Notes under the pieces: generated by a model
What the model saw: the letters and a program-made list of their open reading frames with translations, nothing else
The model's database searches: none
Told to the model about the DNA's origin: nothing
Translations under genes and position numbers: made by a program
IMG/VR virus record: IMGVR_UViG_3300048030_000409
Span: 1 to 52,411 of that record
From: a virus
Strand: one strand, 5' to 3'
Length of the DNA: 52,411 bases
Shown here: positions 16,562-30,216 of the stretch, one piece after another
How positions within the stretch are numbered: position 1 is the first letter of the stretch
How the letters are laid out: each line of letters begins with the position of its first letter

Positions 16562-19500
16562 ATGAATTCGTTAATACAACATATTAAAGAACCCAATATT
16601 AAAGAAAACGAACCGTTTCAACGTGGGTATGTAGTAGACGAAAGTTTACTTGATATTGTATTAGACGAAAAACCAACAAAACTTATTTTTGGAAAATCCT
16701 CGAAGGATATAGTTGAGTTTTCGGTATACTCTACTTCTAATGATTTATTGTATTGGTCAACTATTCCTGGTGATGATGACTTTAAAAAAGTAAACTTTAA
16801 TTTTTTTGATTATAACGATGATAATGTACAAGGGAGTATAGATGTAATTGGTTCACGATATTTCGTAAAAGATGGAAAATTAATATTGTCATTTACTGAC
16901 CAACTGAAAAAACTTGGAGCAACTGCTCCAAGTGCATATAAAGTTGGTATATCTATGCGTAATGATATAGTTGGTTCGTCTGAGTCAAGTTCTTTTCTAA
17001 TAATTAAAGAAATATCTCCAAGTAGAAACGAGATTAAGATAATACCAGAAGCATCCCGTGCATCAAATAAGTCAGAGGATGTTGCACTGGGGTTTGAATT
17101 TGAAAACTTTGCGAACAGAAGAATTGTAGTGTCTCATATTTTTTATGAAACCGAAAAGTTTATAAAAACAATAAACTACTCGTCTTCAGATATATTTAAT
17201 GAACTTGAGTTGCAGATAGCGGACTTTGAAACAAAATTTAACGAACTTACAAAATCATTAAACTTAAGTAAAAATGATTTACTAATTGATATAAATAAGT
17301 TTTATGATAAGTGTAAAAAACTATATCGCAACTTAATCTTAACAAAATACAACAATGTGTTTGCTGAGTCAGATTTCTACGAAGAATATTCACTTGCAGT
17401 AAACTATATAATCTCAAAACACCCGGCACTAAGTTTATTGCCAGCATCCGATACTTCCGTTTTGTTTTATCGTGATTTGATAATGTATTCTTATGATGTG
17501 GGTTATGTAAATGAAGTTTACGCAAGAAGATTTGATAGATTTTTAAATAACATAATTAATCTTGGATTTGGTAATGGAATTCCTATTGTAAAATACGCAA
17601 AGTCAACCGAGGTCGTATCGGATTCTGCATATACTCCAATTGTAATTAAACTTGCCAAACCACTTGACCAAGACATTGAAATAAATACAAGAATGTATAT
17701 AAGTGGATTATATTATTCAGATGATCTGTATTTTACAACAATACTGAATAAAACATCAATTGTCCCAACAAAAAAACTGAGACAACCAGATTTAACTTTA
17801 GTAAGTACATCACGTGGAACGAAAGAGTATAACCAAGAAGATTTAATTGAAAATGTAACCGATGATGTAGCAAAATACTTCAATACATCATCATCATCTG
17901 ACTTAAATTTGAATGTAGATTATTCAGATTTTAATAATTTTGTTAAATACTCTTCTGCAAAATCTAGAATTGACTCGTTTTTGTTCAAAATGACAAACTT
18001 CTCAGTTATAGTTCACAAGATAAAAAATATAGAAAAAGAAATATACAATTTACAATACGAAACAAGTATAGGTAACATTGAAGCAAAAATTTCTGAAAAC
18101 TCGATACGTCTTCTTAGAACACTTGAAATTTCAAAAGAAAATAAAACAAAAAGTGAAATTTTAGCAAAACTAGACGGATACGAAAGATATTTGTTTTTTG
18201 AAAATAAAAGTGATGATGCAACTGCGATCATAGAATTTAATAATTTAGATAGTATAACAAACCAACCAAGTGAACAGACAACGATTAATAGAAATCAGTC
18301 TATTCCGCAGATATATGGATTTGAAATAAATCTACCTGATAATGACTTTATTACAATAAAGTTTACATCCAAAAAGACACCAAACTACGGAGATATTAGT
18401 ATATACGAAGGAATGCAACCCCATGCACTTGCATCTGAAATAAGCAATCAAATAGGAAGGTGGTTTCGAAAAAAACATGACAAGTCAAGTTCTGTTAAAA
18501 GTGAAACACCAAATCCTTACTTTTCATTTTCCACAGCAAATAAAATAGTTGTGCGTTTATCTTCAATAAATGATGAAGCATTTACAGATAGTAGCACTCC
18601 AATTATTTCAAATCTGCTATGGACATACGAGGATGAAAATAAAGAGCAAACATCAATTGCATATACCACATATATATCAGAAGTATCAACGACCTGGCCA
18701 CGGACAAATAATTTAGAGGTAAGTGGTATAGCCAAAAACCAAGATACATTTGGTTCTCTTGGTTGGGCAAACGGTACATATGAACAAATTGGGTTTTTTA
18801 ACAATCAACGTGAATTCAAGCATAGAATTTCCAACTTTTACATTTTCTACGAAGTAGTATTTGAGGAAGAAACTAACGAAACACACAAACGTTGGGTAGT
18901 TTCGAATAAAGAAAGAACAACTGCTAACGCAGATTGGTTTAAAATTTCAACACTGAGTTATATAAGTAACGAAATTAAACTAAGTTCTAATTGTAGTAAC
19001 TCATTTAAAGATGAAGTTGTTTCGGTTAGATACGAAAGCATTCAAAATCACGAAGGTGTTTTGAAAAGACTACCAGAGATTCTTCCTGAGAAAATCGAGG
19101 ATTTTGTATCAACAGGGACTTATCAGTGGTATTTATTTCAAGCAAAAGATGCAAAAACTTACGATGATAAAAATGATGCTTCCCTTGTAAATAGCATACC
19201 TGAATTCCTCACACGAAATGAAGACAACAATGACTTTTTACTTTTTCTAAATTCAGTTGGAGTGCAGTTTGACACACTTGTGTCTTATATAGACAACATG
19301 GGAAAAGTTAGAAACGCATCTAACCATCCAGATAGAGGAATTCCAAACAAATTAGTACAATATATGTTGTCATCATTAGGATTATCGTTTACGGGTGAAG
19401 ATGACTCTGGTGATGATGCAAGTGCAGAGGTTAATAGTACGTCATCGTTGATTTCTACAAGAAGATCGACAATATGGAGACGTATACTAAATAACCTACC

Positions 19501-22500
19501 TTATATAATAAAACACATAGGTACTGAAAAGTCAATCGGTGCATTAATGAAGTGCTATGGACTTCCTAATCACTTCTTAAGTATAAAAGAATATGGTGGA
19601 CTTTCAACCGAAACATCAAGTGGTGATAATTGGTTTGAATTTGATTCTTATAGTTTTTCTTTAGTGTTTAATAATGACATTGGTGGACTAGACTCGTCAA
19701 AATATCTAGAGATAGAATGGAACTCACATCAAATAAAATCCATCGAGTTGTGCTTTAAATTAAATGAATTACAAGTAAAAAACATCATAGAAGCAGAAAA
19801 ACTAAATTCTGGTAGTGTAAGTGACATAATACTATTAGAAACAAATACATGGAAATTTTGCATTGAATTTGATTCAAATAAAAATTATGAATACGGAAGA
19901 TTCTATTTTCAATATAAAAATATAGGTTCTTCGTTTGTATTAAATGATAAAATATATACACCAACCGAACAAAAAAATCCTGTATATCTTTTCACAGATG
20001 AATACATTCATGTTCTTTTGCAAATAGTAAAAGATGATACCAAACTATCATCATATTTTATAGAAACATACATTAGAAAGCAAATTGACGGAAAAGTTAC
20101 TTTGAACGAAATTTCTAGTATAAAAATAACAGACTATGAATATCAGAACTTTTGTAGTGATTTACACGAAACTGATGATAATAATTTATATGTTGGTAAT
20201 TATTCTTCTTCTTTGTTTTGTGGAGAACTTGATAAATTAAGATTATATAAAAAAGAAATTACTTCTGATAATTTTAATGACCATATATTTTACGACCAAG
20301 GATATAGTTTGGATGACCCTAAATTGGTTGTTGATAATTTGTTTGTAAAGTTAAACTTTGATTTACCACATGATATAAGCACCCAATCCACGGACGGTGG
20401 ATACGGAAAACTAGAAAACTCTGCGGTTGCGAGTTCGGTGGAGTATATAAAAGCATATAACTTTACAAGCACAGAATATCCGTTTGACTTTAAAGGAAGT
20501 GCAGCGGTTCAGTATGCAAGACTTCCAAGTTTCGGATCGCAGGCATTCAGTAATGCAAAAATCAGGCATGAAAAACAAAAAAGAACAGGAGTCTTAAATC
20601 CAAGAAAAAGTGTAACAAGAAAGCAACTTGACAGAGTAACCATTGATAACAATACGGTTTTATGCACTATAAGTCCAACTGATATATTAAACAGAGAAAT
20701 AATAAGGTTTTTTGGAAACTACGATATAGGTGAATATATCGGAGACCCACTTGATTTATACAATAAAGAATACAAAAAATTTGAACAATTTAGAAAAGTG
20801 TTCTATAAAGAAGGGTTTGGTAAGATAGATTGGCAAGCATTTCTAAATATATTAAAAACCTATGTAGATGCTTCGTTTTTTGAGAATATAGAAAAGTTGG
20901 TGCCAGCAAGAACAAGACTAATTTCTGGTCTTTTGATAGAACCAAGTATTCTAGAACGACATAAAATAAAATCACCCAAAGTTGAAAATGTAATTGAAAC
21001 TACTATTATAGACGGAACAAAAACGAACAAAAGTATAGAGAAATTAAAACAAATTAATTTAAGATCAAGAAGTTACGATAGAAAAAATATTGCAAATTTC
21101 GCAAACGAAGATTCTAAAGTAAAATTTAAACCAGGAGATAAAAATATTTTAAGTATCGATAGTAGTATGTCAATTGATAGAATCAAAGGAAATGCATACA
21201 ACGACAATTATACAGGAAATATAATACCTGACAATGACTTTGATGAACGAGTTTTTGGAACATTTATAAACAATGGTATATATTCATCGGATGGAAATGA
21301 ATATAAAGTAGAAAAAATAAACAAAAATTTGCATTTATTTAATTCAAATAAAAATAAAGGAACAAATTCATTTGTATATAATTCAATTGTATTAACAATT
21401 TCAGGTTTTATAAAAAATACCAAAATAGGGGATCAGTACATTGGTTTTTATTCAGCAAATGGTGAATACACTTCTGAAAAAAATATAAATAACAAACCAT
21501 TATTCAAAAACAAATCAAATACTTGGTTTATATTTTTTAGTAAATCATATAATTGTTGGATGTTGATAAATAAAAATCCTGAGTTCTTGCAAGAACCTTC
21601 TATATTTGATGATGCGGATTATTGGATTAAAGAAAAAAAGAATGATACTGCAAATAATAATGTAGATAATTTACCTGTATTATTTTCTAATATGTGTAGT
21701 GAGTTTGATGGTGGTTGTGTAAAAACACCACTACAATCAATGGAGGTATCATCGTCAATAAGTACATTCTATGTAAACTCGGATGGAGGAGCAACCGTAG
21801 CAACAAACATAAAAAATGACAGAATTTTTCAAATAAATACTCACTCTTCTGAAATTAATCGTGTTGGTGGGGGTTATATTAGAGGGATATTGAATTGCAG
21901 AATATATGGAGAGTTTTATGGTAGGTACATCGATTTAAATGATAATGGTAAATTCTACGAGTATACAGAAAATAATAAAAAAATATTTGACGGTTCGTTT
22001 GAAAATATTAATGTTCAGTCTGGTAAATTTATAGGAAGATTATTTACCGGATATGTATCTAATTTAGTTGTTCTTGGTAAAGTTTTTAATGAATTTTCTT
22101 ATTATGATTGTAATTCTCCGTATATAGCATCGGATGGGGTAAATTCGAGTGGTGAGTTAAGTATAAATGATATAGTTGATTTTAACTTAGGATTTCGTGC
22201 TTCTAATTTAGTACCAGTAATACAGAGCAATGCAAACTCAACCGGTAGATTTAAAAATTTTTCTTATTACGATTTTATTCCACTTCCAAGTGAGAATAAA
22301 CACACCGTGCAACTAACTGAAAAACTACAAATAGATGCTAGGATACGAAAATCTGATTATAGTATTTTTTATGAAAATGGAATACGAACTTCTTCTGGGT
22401 TATATGCATCTTCGTATGATGTGATGGTAAACGATGTCATTAAAAAACCTTTTATGTTAGATTATGACATTGCGACTACAATCAAACTTAAAACAAATAA

Positions 22501-25500
22501 TATTAGAAGTTTAAAGTTACTAGCTTGTTCACAACAATTACTAAACGAGTATAAACAAATTCAAATCAAAAATGAAGTTTCTTTTATTTGGAAGATTGGT
22601 CAAATTGAAGAAATTAGCACACAAATACCAGATGTTGATTTACTCGATATAACTCTTATTTTAAATAAAAAAGGAACACTAACTGGACACAACATAAAAT
22701 ATAGTAATAAATTTTTAAATGCATTATCTGAAAATCGTATATATAAATTTACAACACCCTTTTTAAAAAGTGATTCACCTGAGAAGGTAGAGTATGGAAG
22801 TGGGTTTGTTCCTAACTCTAAAAATTCAATTGGAGACTATAAACTACCAACAAATTTACCAATTTCATACGGAGGAGGTGAGCAAGATTTGCTAGATAAC
22901 TTAACTAATGAGGTTTCTGAAAATGAAAATCTTGTTTTAAATGAAACGGCACTTGAGGAAGCAAAAAGCAATGTCTTATTAAACGAAGATGGACTTAGAA
23001 CTTGTTACTTTGAGTTTACAATAAACACATACACAGATGCGGGAGTTTCGTATGATAATAAATTTTATTTTGTTTGCTATCTTGATGAATTTAAAACAGA
23101 AACTATTGATGGAAAGAGTGAAAATTTTCTTTCAAACTGTGATAGTAAATGGGAACAATCTCTCATAGAGTCGGAGTCTGACAAAATAGTTTTCGAACCA
23201 ACAGACTATAGTGATTTTAACGAGATATTAAAATCAACCGCAACTAAAAATGATTCATTTGTATATTTTGCTCTTAGAGCAAAGCATTCTTTGTTTTTTG
23301 ATCAGGGTATCATACGAGAGTTTAGTAAAAACGAAAGTCAGATAAGTGAAAAAATAGTTATATATTCAGAAGATGTATTAGACAGTAAACTTATGTTGAA
23401 CATGAATGATGAGTACACTAACTATAAAATAGAAATAAACGAACTCTCCAACGACAGTTACACATACACACAGAGAGGAATTGAGAATTTTTTCTTGATA
23501 CTAAATGAAAGAGAATATTCTGGTTTTAAAATTTCATCATTTCACGGAGTAATGTATTCTGCAAATGGAACATATATACGTGGGTATGAAACATTCAATG
23601 GAAAAGAAGTTTTCACAAATAATAAAAATACTTGGTGGTATGTTTTTTATAGTGTGTTGTTTGATCGGTGGATTTTATCTAATATAGACCCACTCGGAAG
23701 TGGCCAGTCTGAATCAGAATATTTTAAAAACGAAAATTTAGTTTACATATTTGATGAAGAAAAGGCATCAAGTAGGCCTATTAAATTTAGCACACTAAAC
23801 GGTGGTGGGGGTGATTTTTATTTTCCAAAAAATACGAATGTTTTTAACTCGGAGGGTGATGTTTTGGTATCTGGTTTCCGAGAAAGCAGAGAAGGGGTAA
23901 ATGGAAAATATGAAAAAATAAGTTCTCAGTCTGGTATTTATTATAGACAAAAACCCATCGGAGAGTGGATTATATATAAAGAGGGGTGGCAATGGGTAAT
24001 AAGTAATGCCGACAAGACTAGAAACAAAAGTTGGATACGTAATAATTCGAGCAATGTTACTACAACGTTTGATTCATCTTTAAATGAAAGCAACAATAAT
24101 TTTGACTTTCAAGTTGGTACAATAGTTCATGCACCAATCCACGAGTCGGTTTATGAGTCAGATGTTATTGCCGTTGAGGATTTATATAAATCAGACGAAG
24201 ATATTAATATTGAATCAAAAACAAATTTTGTGGCAACTGGTGATTCTTTTGTTTTGATTCCCAATAAAAGATTATTCAAAACATTTCAAACGATAAGTAA
24301 CAAAAACTTGGCATGGACAGTATCTGTACGTTCTTTGAATTTAATTTTACCTGCATATGGAGAATATCATGATGATAAAACAAAAACATTTTGCATATTA
24401 ACTAATCGTAAATTGAATGAAGATAAAATATTACCATATATAACTATTTCAAATAGAAATATACGAGGTAGGTATGATGGTGTTGATGGATTTTACATGA
24501 AAACCAGTGATTTCCTAAATGAATATCCATTGTATAAAAATGTAAATGGTTGGTATATTTTTTATGATAATTTAAATCTTTCATGGAAATTGGTAAACGA
24601 TGATCCGAGGGACGAGGGTTCTTATTATGTTATGTTTGAAAATTCTGCTACCAATTGTGAGAAAAGACTACTTAACTTACGAGTCGGGTATTCAAATACA
24701 AATTCAGAGATTAATAACTTTGATGAAAACGAAGAAAACGCATTTGCTTGGAAAAACGCAAGTTTGCGTAAATTTGAAGACGATGAATTAAAATTTGGAT
24801 ATATCGTTGATAATGTATGTGATGGGTGTGTCGGAGAAAGACAACCAATTTACACAGTACAAACAACAAATACACAAAAATTGCCATACACTTCATATAA
24901 ACGACCACTTTTACCGATTGCTATTTACACATATAAAATCAAAAAAAATATATACGGAGAACCGAGGGGATATGAACTTGATAGCTTTAGACCCCACCCA
25001 CTTGTAAATCAAACGAGTGAATATTTTACGGAAACAATTTTAACAAACTTACAAACAAACGAGGAAAATGAAATTCAAATCAAAAATTTAATTAGAAATG
25101 TTGACTTAAAATCTGTTGATATATTTTGGTCATTTGATGAAAATTTATTTTTGGGAGAAGATTTTCTATTACCACAATTTAAAGACTCCGGGTCAAACAC
25201 GATCCACAAAACTTCTATTTTTTATTTTGGTTACACAAAAAATTCATATGAAAATATAAAAACAAACATTTGTCCAATTAGTATGAAATCATCACCACAT
25301 ATATTCTCGTCGGAACTGGGTGATTTTTTAAAATATGAATTTAATTTTAATGATAATTTTAACAGAAGTGACTTTTTTGTTCCACCACTTACAATATCAG
25401 TAAATAATACAATTAATAATAAAAGCAAAAGTGCCAATTGGAGAAACATAAACTATACACAGAAGTCATGGGAAGCATCTGATGTCATTTCAACAAATAA

Positions 25501-27097
25501 TTCAAGAGTTCATGTTCCAGATTATATAAAAGAAATAGAGTATAATGTTAAATTTAATTTTAATATAAGACGATTTCAAAATTATACAAATTCTAAAAGA
25601 TATAATTTACCAACTGATATAAATTTTTCTATTTCTAATTTTGATTTGGATTATGATCTAAATCAACACATTATACGAAATAATATATTACACGATATAA
25701 CAACTGAATTTTCAGGATACAACCTTGTGGATATTGGAAATCGTGGTGATTTCATAGAAAGTGGTGTACCTAAAATTAGAAGCAGGAAGAAAAGATATAT
25801 ATTCAGTAAGTCAACAACTAACAATTCAACTACTACCGTTGATTCTAACGGAAATTTGAATTACACTCCATGTGTCGTTAGAACAAAGTCTATAAGTACA
25901 AACGCATCGCACGATTCATTTTGGTTTATCGAAGACAAACCAACTGAAAATGTTGTTACCACAAATACCCTTAGACAAGATCAATATCCATCGATGTTAT
26001 CTCTTGATAAACAACCTGAATTTTATTTTAAGTTTGAAGAAACTGACAATGTTGACTTAACACCAACACCAACTCCCACAGAAACACCAACCTACACATC
26101 CACACCATTTGTTTTAGAAACACCCACATCTTTGGCAGAAACTCCAACACCAACTCCTACTCAGACACCAACGCAAACATCAACACCAACACCAACACCA
26201 ACTCCTACTCAAACGCAGACACCAACGCAGACACCCACACCAACCCAAACCCCAACACAGACACCCACACCATATGAGTGTTGTCAAGGTTTATTAAAAA
26301 CAAAAAACTTAAATGAGGGCCAAAATACAATTGAATCTGAATCAATAGTTGTAACTACATCTATTGCAGGTACACTATGTTACAACAATTTAGAACGAAG
26401 TACGAACAACCCAACTACAATAATTTATAGTTGTCCATTTGTTGAAGAAGATTTTAGTAATGGTGGGTTGACACTTTCTTTACCTTCAAAATTAGTAAAC
26501 GAAACATTGATACGATTTGTGACAAACGATAATGTCTGTTATGAAACTATTTTACCTGTGTCTCCCGAATTTAATGTTAATTATCCATTTACACGATTGG
26601 AACGAACCCCAACACCCACACCATCCCCTACGCAGACCCTAACACCCACGCAGACCCCAACACTCACGCAGACCCCAACACTCACCCCCACACCCACACC
26701 CACACAAACTATCACACCTTCCCCAACTCCAACTCCAACACAAACTCCAACTCCAACACAAACTCCAATTGATTGTTGTGGTCAGTTGGGTGTTATATTA
26801 GAAATAGAAAACTTGGTTGGTGATTTTGGCAACTTGGGTATTAAAGTTTCATCATCAGAAGATGGAACAATATGCTTTGATGATACTTCAACCGAACCAA
26901 CGATTCCCCGTTCCTATGTATGTCCGTTTAATGTTAGTGATTTTAGTCAAGGTGGTATGACCATCGAAGTATCAAGAAATTTTGTAAATCCTCTAAAAAT
27001 TAGATTTATACGAAGTAATGGAGATTGTTACGAAGGAGAACTTGAAACCACAATAGGATCTAATATACTAAGAAAGGTTACTCAAAATGGCAGTTAA
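16562..27097 (+). CDS. Giant multidomain baseplate/tail protein, gp7-like
   Basis: 3511 residues. Residues about 965-1015 contain [20 protein letters not shown] and [22 protein letters not shown] associate this segment with gp7-type wedge proteins of marine T4-like phages and related tail proteins. A LamG/concanavalin-like region follows at about 1020-1225. Four short modules of the pattern NGxY...Y..N....W.I.Y....W.L.N.DP occur near 1626-1680, 2329-2378, 2443-2485 and 2636-2682. The C-terminus has two Thr-Pro/Gln linkers (about 3163-3238 and 3346-3405), each followed by a homologous ~95-residue Cys-rich domain beginning CC. The ATG lacks a ribosome-binding site. T4 gp7 is 1032 residues, so this is over three times longer. 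The extra modules are probably host-surface binding domains carried by the baseplate (inferred). Confidence 0.72.
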   Translation: MNSLIQHIKEPNIKENEPFQRGYVVDESLLDIVLDEKPTKLIFGKSSKDIVEFSVYSTSNDLLYWSTIPGDDDFKKVNFNFFDYNDDNVQGSIDVIGSRYFVKDGKLILSFTDQLKKLGATAPSAYKVGISMRNDIVGSSESSSFLIIKEISPSRNEIKIIPEASRASNKSEDVALGFEFENFANRRIVVSHIFYETEKFIKTINYSSSDIFNELELQIADFETKFNELTKSLNLSKNDLLIDINKFYDKCKKLYRNLILTKYNNVFAESDFYEEYSLAVNYIISKHPALSLLPASDTSVLFYRDLIMYSYDVGYVNEVYARRFDRFLNNIINLGFGNGIPIVKYAKSTEVVSDSAYTPIVIKLAKPLDQDIEINTRMYISGLYYSDDLYFTTILNKTSIVPTKKLRQPDLTLVSTSRGTKEYNQEDLIENVTDDVAKYFNTSSSSDLNLNVDYSDFNNFVKYSSAKSRIDSFLFKMTNFSVIVHKIKNIEKEIYNLQYETSIGNIEAKISENSIRLLRTLEISKENKTKSEILAKLDGYERYLFFENKSDDATAIIEFNNLDSITNQPSEQTTINRNQSIPQIYGFEINLPDNDFITIKFTSKKTPNYGDISIYEGMQPHALASEISNQIGRWFRKKHDKSSSVKSETPNPYFSFSTANKIVVRLSSINDEAFTDSSTPIISNLLWTYEDENKEQTSIAYTTYISEVSTTWPRTNNLEVSGIAKNQDTFGSLGWANGTYEQIGFFNNQREFKHRISNFYIFYEVVFEEETNETHKRWVVSNKERTTANADWFKISTLSYISNEIKLSSNCSNSFKDEVVSVRYESIQNHEGVLKRLPEILPEKIEDFVSTGTYQWYLFQAKDAKTYDDKNDASLVNSIPEFLTRNEDNNDFLLFLNSVGVQFDTLVSYIDNMGKVRNASNHPDRGIPNKLVQYMLSSLGLSFTGEDDSGDDASAEVNSTSSLISTRRSTIWRRILNNLPYIIKHIGTEKSIGALMKCYGLPNHFLSIKEYGGLSTETSSGDNWFEFDSYSFSLVFNNDIGGLDSSKYLEIEWNSHQIKSIELCFKLNELQVKNIIEAEKLNSGSVSDIILLETNTWKFCIEFDSNKNYEYGRFYFQYKNIGSSFVLNDKIYTPTEQKNPVYLFTDEYIHVLLQIVKDDTKLSSYFIETYIRKQIDGKVTLNEISSIKITDYEYQNFCSDLHETDDNNLYVGNYSSSLFCGELDKLRLYKKEITSDNFNDHIFYDQGYSLDDPKLVVDNLFVKLNFDLPHDISTQSTDGGYGKLENSAVASSVEYIKAYNFTSTEYPFDFKGSAAVQYARLPSFGSQAFSNAKIRHEKQKRTGVLNPRKSVTRKQLDRVTIDNNTVLCTISPTDILNREIIRFFGNYDIGEYIGDPLDLYNKEYKKFEQFRKVFYKEGFGKIDWQAFLNILKTYVDASFFENIEKLVPARTRLISGLLIEPSILERHKIKSPKVENVIETTIIDGTKTNKSIEKLKQINLRSRSYDRKNIANFANEDSKVKFKPGDKNILSIDSSMSIDRIKGNAYNDNYTGNIIPDNDFDERVFGTFINNGIYSSDGNEYKVEKINKNLHLFNSNKNKGTNSFVYNSIVLTISGFIKNTKIGDQYIGFYSANGEYTSEKNINNKPLFKNKSNTWFIFFSKSYNCWMLINKNPEFLQEPSIFDDADYWIKEKKNDTANNNVDNLPVLFSNMCSEFDGGCVKTPLQSMEVSSSISTFYVNSDGGATVATNIKNDRIFQINTHSSEINRVGGGYIRGILNCRIYGEFYGRYIDLNDNGKFYEYTENNKKIFDGSFENINVQSGKFIGRLFTGYVSNLVVLGKVFNEFSYYDCNSPYIASDGVNSSGELSINDIVDFNLGFRASNLVPVIQSNANSTGRFKNFSYYDFIPLPSENKHTVQLTEKLQIDARIRKSDYSIFYENGIRTSSGLYASSYDVMVNDVIKKPFMLDYDIATTIKLKTNNIRSLKLLACSQQLLNEYKQIQIKNEVSFIWKIGQIEEISTQIPDVDLLDITLILNKKGTLTGHNIKYSNKFLNALSENRIYKFTTPFLKSDSPEKVEYGSGFVPNSKNSIGDYKLPTNLPISYGGGEQDLLDNLTNEVSENENLVLNETALEEAKSNVLLNEDGLRTCYFEFTINTYTDAGVSYDNKFYFVCYLDEFKTETIDGKSENFLSNCDSKWEQSLIESESDKIVFEPTDYSDFNEILKSTATKNDSFVYFALRAKHSLFFDQGIIREFSKNESQISEKIVIYSEDVLDSKLMLNMNDEYTNYKIEINELSNDSYTYTQRGIENFFLILNEREYSGFKISSFHGVMYSANGTYIRGYETFNGKEVFTNNKNTWWYVFYSVLFDRWILSNIDPLGSGQSESEYFKNENLVYIFDEEKASSRPIKFSTLNGGGGDFYFPKNTNVFNSEGDVLVSGFRESREGVNGKYEKISSQSGIYYRQKPIGEWIIYKEGWQWVISNADKTRNKSWIRNNSSNVTTTFDSSLNESNNNFDFQVGTIVHAPIHESVYESDVIAVEDLYKSDEDINIESKTNFVATGDSFVLIPNKRLFKTFQTISNKNLAWTVSVRSLNLILPAYGEYHDDKTKTFCILTNRKLNEDKILPYITISNRNIRGRYDGVDGFYMKTSDFLNEYPLYKNVNGWYIFYDNLNLSWKLVNDDPRDEGSYYVMFENSATNCEKRLLNLRVGYSNTNSEINNFDENEENAFAWKNASLRKFEDDELKFGYIVDNVCDGCVGERQPIYTVQTTNTQKLPYTSYKRPLLPIAIYTYKIKKNIYGEPRGYELDSFRPHPLVNQTSEYFTETILTNLQTNEENEIQIKNLIRNVDLKSVDIFWSFDENLFLGEDFLLPQFKDSGSNTIHKTSIFYFGYTKNSYENIKTNICPISMKSSPHIFSSELGDFLKYEFNFNDNFNRSDFFVPPLTISVNNTINNKSKSANWRNINYTQKSWEASDVISTNNSRVHVPDYIKEIEYNVKFNFNIRRFQNYTNSKRYNLPTDINFSISNFDLDYDLNQHIIRNNILHDITTEFSGYNLVDIGNRGDFIESGVPKIRSRKKRYIFSKSTTNNSTTTVDSNGNLNYTPCVVRTKSISTNASHDSFWFIEDKPTENVVTTNTLRQDQYPSMLSLDKQPEFYFKFEETDNVDLTPTPTPTETPTYTSTPFVLETPTSLAETPTPTPTQTPTQTSTPTPTPTPTQTQTPTQTPTPTQTPTQTPTPYECCQGLLKTKNLNEGQNTIESESIVVTTSIAGTLCYNNLERSTNNPTTIIYSCPFVEEDFSNGGLTLSLPSKLVNETLIRFVTNDNVCYETILPVSPEFNVNYPFTRLERTPTPTPSPTQTLTPTQTPTLTQTPTLTPTPTPTQTITPSPTPTPTQTPTPTQTPIDCCGQLGVILEIENLVGDFGNLGIKVSSSEDGTICFDDTSTEPTIPRSYVCPFNVSDFSQGGMTIEVSRNFVNPLKIRFIRSNGDCYEGELETTIGSNILRKVTQNGS
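26050..26770. repeat. Duplicated Thr-Pro linker plus Cys-rich domain
   Basis: Two TP/TQ-rich stretches (26050-26275 and 26600-26770) each lead into a domain with the same Cys layout: CC at the start, a Cys after GT(L/I), CPF before DFS.GG, and a Cys in a final CYE. The second domain continues to about 27060. This is a protein-level tandem duplication of linker plus domain. Confidence 0.8.
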
Positions 27098-28040
27098 AAT
27101 AATAAACTCAGTCAACACCTCAAACTATGGGGTATTATATGGAGGTGACTTACTTACGGGTGGTCCTGATCGTGAGTATAGAAATATAGTTAAATTAAAA
27201 AATAACGTAAGTGAAGATGAAACAAATACACACGAATATATCAAAGTAGTTCAACAAAGTAGTGTGTATACAAATTCTGCCTGTATGGCGTTTTGGGTTT
27301 ATCTTGATCAAGAAAGTGCTCCATCTTCGGGTATTATGTTAAATAGGTCACCTGAAACTGATAATAGAACAGGAGTTGTAGTAAACGCAAACGAAGAAGA
27401 ACTTGAACTTGGTATAAATTGGAATACACCTGCATCCGGTGAAGATTCAAGTTTCTTTTTTAAACTCACAAAAGAGACATGGCATTGTGTTGTAGTAAAT
27501 TTTTATCCTTCGGGAATTACCAGGCTGTTTGTGGATAATGTGTATGTAGGATCACATGATACTGGATTCACACGACCATTTGTTACTTTTAATAATATTG
27601 AAATTGGTAGATTTTGTGGTATGATAGATAATGTTATGTTTTATTCCGATATACTTGATTATGGAAATGTTTCACTGAATGAACACACAACATCCGAAGT
27701 TTCTTATTTTTTTCACGAAGGAAGAACAACACAACAAACTTCATATATAGATGAATCAGAAAGACAACCAATCACAAAACAAGATTTTCTAAAAATAAAC
27801 GGAGGACTTGATTATTATTATATGCAATCAGACAAATATGTTGAAGCATTTGATAACTATGCAAACAATATAATTGATAAAATGAATATGGGTTTTACGG
27901 AAAAACAAGCAATGGCATTGCTTAATTCTGAAAAAATAGAAGAACAGAAATTTGTGGTAACTGGTGGAAGTAACGATGGAATTAGGAAAGTTGCCAACGG
28001 AAAATTTAGAAAAATAAAAGGAAGAATTATTGCAACATAA
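27087..28040 (+). CDS. LamG/concanavalin-like tail protein
   Basis: 317 residues, overlapping the end of the giant gene by 11 bases. Residues about 55-200 look like a LamG/concanavalin-A-like jelly roll: [56 protein letters not shown] and [20 protein letters not shown]. The C-terminal 110 residues are mixed helical with [19 protein letters not shown] and a basic end. Such folds bind sugars, and the gene's coupling to the giant baseplate gene points to a fibre or accessory adhesin. Domain class is moderately supported, function inferred. Confidence 0.65.
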   Translation: MAVKIINSVNTSNYGVLYGGDLLTGGPDREYRNIVKLKNNVSEDETNTHEYIKVVQQSSVYTNSACMAFWVYLDQESAPSSGIMLNRSPETDNRTGVVVNANEEELELGINWNTPASGEDSSFFFKLTKETWHCVVVNFYPSGITRLFVDNVYVGSHDTGFTRPFVTFNNIEIGRFCGMIDNVMFYSDILDYGNVSLNEHTTSEVSYFFHEGRTTQQTSYIDESERQPITKQDFLKINGGLDYYYMQSDKYVEAFDNYANNIIDKMNMGFTEKQAMALLNSEKIEEQKFVVTGGSNDGIRKVANGKFRKIKGRIIAT

Positions 28041-28050
28041 AAATATTGTA

Positions 28051-28063
28051 TATAAATATTTAT
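28051..28063 (+). promoter_or_regulatory. TATAAATA overlapping ATATTTAT
   Basis: TATAAATA at 28051-28058 overlaps ATATTTAT at 28056-28063, about 24-36 bases before the ATG at 28087. This is the best-placed T4-type late promoter in the window. Confidence 0.6.
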
Positions 28064-28086
28064 ACTATAAAATATATATATTAGAC

Positions 28087-28752
28087 ATGGGATACTTAAA
28101 TAACGAAACAATTACGGTTGAAGCAGTCCTCACAAAACGAGGAAGAGAACTATTAGCATCGGAAAACGGACTTAACATTACAAGTTTTGCTCTTGCGGAT
28201 GACGAAATAGATTATACACTTTACGATACGAATCATCCAGAAGGTTCGCAATATTATGACGCAGCTTTACGGACAATGCCTGTTTTTGAACCACTTACTG
28301 ATGAAACACAAGCATTGAAATATAAATTAGTAACACTTCCAGCTGGAACACAAATGGTCCCAAAAATAAAATTGGGTCAACAAAGTATCACATTGGATAC
28401 CGATTACCAAGGATTTGTTTCAATTACTCCAACAACCGATCCTGTATACAACACAACACTTGGTTATACGGCCGTGTTGTCAAATAGTGATGCTGGTACA
28501 CTGGAGGGGTCTGGTGTAGATGCTTCTGTATCACAAACAACTTCATTGTTTATAGGTGACACCTCAAGTGAACAATCAACTACATCTGTTGGGTTGCAAT
28601 TTACATTTCGTCCAAATGCTTCTTTAACAAAAAGTGTAGTAACAACACTAACTATAATTGGAAATGAAACCGGTGGATCAATTACAATCCCTGTACGAGT
28701 ATTCACAGAATCCCAATCAGAGAGTGAACTAATAAACGCAATAAATTACTAA
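28087..28752 (+). CDS. Conserved virion structural protein, Ig-like
   Basis: 221 residues from ATG 28087 (MGYLNNETITVEAVLTKRG). An in-frame ATG at 28030 would add 19 residues, but it lies upstream of the TATAAATA element at 28051 and encodes a low-complexity Tyr/Lys leader, so it is rejected. The N-terminal segment ETITVEAVLTKRGRELLA, ITSFALADDEIDYTLYD resembles structural proteins common in aquatic T4-like phages. The C-terminal 100 residues are Ser/Thr-rich beta strands like an Ig or fibronectin module. It ends one base before the next gene. Role in virion inferred. Confidence 0.68.
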   Translation: MGYLNNETITVEAVLTKRGRELLASENGLNITSFALADDEIDYTLYDTNHPEGSQYYDAALRTMPVFEPLTDETQALKYKLVTLPAGTQMVPKIKLGQQSITLDTDYQGFVSITPTTDPVYNTTLGYTAVLSNSDAGTLEGSGVDASVSQTTSLFIGDTSSEQSTTSVGLQFTFRPNASLTKSVVTTLTIIGNETGGSITIPVRVFTESQSESELINAINY

Positions 28753-28753
28753 T

Positions 28754-30184
28754 ATGATTTACAAACAACTAGAAGATAGTGATAAAGTTACTGGAAGAAC
28801 TCTCAAGATTTCATCCGGTGCTTTCTCTAATGATGAATTTCAATTGACTGATATGTTTATAGACAATTCGGACGGAGGGGAATTAGACACACCACTATCA
28901 TATGTGGTAACAAATGCAGATAATGACGGTGATGGACAACTAGATATTGAAAAACCAAGTTACATTGCATCAAATACCGCACCAACATACACAGAAAATT
29001 ATTCTGAAAACATTAATGTGTCAGAAACTGCTTTATATCATACAGATAACTGGACAAGTGTTAAAGGTGGAGACTATTATGCGAATGTGTATAATTTACC
29101 AACAACAGAAGCAAATTCGGAAGTTCAATTTACAGTTTCTTATGGTGATAAAAATGGTTATGGTTCAAGGGTTGGAGAAAAATCAGCATCTGTTACAAAG
29201 GCAATATATAATCAGTACAAAAATATACTTTTGGGACCTGGTGATTCCTTTTTTACATTTCCCAAAATAGGAGACGAAGTTGCGGACCGAGAGTCGATTT
29301 ATATTATAAATTTTGCTTCAAGTAGAATTAAAGAAAAATTGGATGAAGGAAATCTTGAGTTTACTTTAAAATTAAAACATCAATATGTTGATCCATCTAC
29401 AAATGAACTAAAAGAGTTTGTGTATGAGCAGACATTTAGAGACGATAGTAGATACCAATCTGATACACAAATTGAAGCAGGTAGATCACGAATAGGAAAG
29501 GTTTTTAATATAATAAAAGGATCTCTCACAGACATAGCACCACAAACCGAAGACTATTATTCCGATGGAGGTGGGTTAACTGGAGACGGAGAGGGTTTTG
29601 GATTATTTTATCCTGACTTAGGAATCGTAATACTTAATCCATACGCAATAGCATCCGATTCTGGAAACTTTTTCAGATCACAACTAAATGCAATACCTGA
29701 ATATTCAACACAAGATAATGATAAAAATGCTGGTACATTTTTTGCTTGGTGCGGTGGAATTGAAAATGTAGAAGGTTCTGATAGTAATTTTAGATATGGA
29801 ACAGAACGAAACCATCAAAATTTTCTAAAATTATTTTATGCGTTGCGAGATGGAGAAAACCTAAAGTGTAGAAGTACAGAAAATATTCCGTCTAAGCATT
29901 ATTTTATTCGTGTAAAAAATACCGACTTTAATTATAGCAACAATCCGACATATGTTTATCAAAATGACGAGGCAAAACAAAAAAATATAGAAACTGGAAT
30001 TTCAAAGGACTATTGGTATGGAAGAGTGCGACATGAAGATTTTATATCTGATCCCCGTACGTATATTACAACAATAGGATTGTATACGGAAAACAATGAA
30101 TTGGTTGCTATTGCAAAATTAAGTACACCTGTACTGAAAAGTTTTGACTCTGAAACTCTTATAAAGGTAAAGTTAGATTTTTAA
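28754..30184 (+). CDS. Baseplate-associated structural protein with shared C-terminal motif
   Basis: 476 residues, no known catalytic motif. The N-terminal half is beta-rich with SGAFSNDEFQLTDMFIDN and a calcium-loop-like stretch DNDGDGQLDIE near residue 57. The C-terminus, residues about 432-476 (RTYITTIGLYTENNELVAIAKLSTPV), closely matches the C-terminus of the following 1472-residue protein (YATTIGLYHGAELAMVAKLGRPV). This suggests both end in the same attachment domain on the baseplate. It follows the Ig-like protein by one base, so cotranscription is expected. Structural role inferred. Confidence 0.65.
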   Translation: MIYKQLEDSDKVTGRTLKISSGAFSNDEFQLTDMFIDNSDGGELDTPLSYVVTNADNDGDGQLDIEKPSYIASNTAPTYTENYSENINVSETALYHTDNWTSVKGGDYYANVYNLPTTEANSEVQFTVSYGDKNGYGSRVGEKSASVTKAIYNQYKNILLGPGDSFFTFPKIGDEVADRESIYIINFASSRIKEKLDEGNLEFTLKLKHQYVDPSTNELKEFVYEQTFRDDSRYQSDTQIEAGRSRIGKVFNIIKGSLTDIAPQTEDYYSDGGGLTGDGEGFGLFYPDLGIVILNPYAIASDSGNFFRSQLNAIPEYSTQDNDKNAGTFFAWCGGIENVEGSDSNFRYGTERNHQNFLKLFYALRDGENLKCRSTENIPSKHYFIRVKNTDFNYSNNPTYVYQNDEAKQKNIETGISKDYWYGRVRHEDFISDPRTYITTIGLYTENNELVAIAKLSTPVLKSFDSETLIKVKLDF

Positions 30185-30208
30185 ATAATTTGTTGTAAAT
30201 ATATACTT

Positions 30209-30216
30209 ATATTTAT
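30209..30216 (+). promoter_or_regulatory. ATATTTAT motif overlapping a start codon
   Basis: In AAATATATACTTATATTTATG, the motif runs into the ATG at 30215 itself. It shares the AAATATATAC prefix with the copies near 7663 and 47614. Confidence 0.3.

Noticed and set aside
28030-28086. Earlier ATG (28030) for the Ig-like structural protein
   Set aside because: It precedes the TATAAATA element and adds a low-complexity Tyr/Lys leader overlapping the previous gene; ATG 28087 fits the promoter and the conserved N-terminus.
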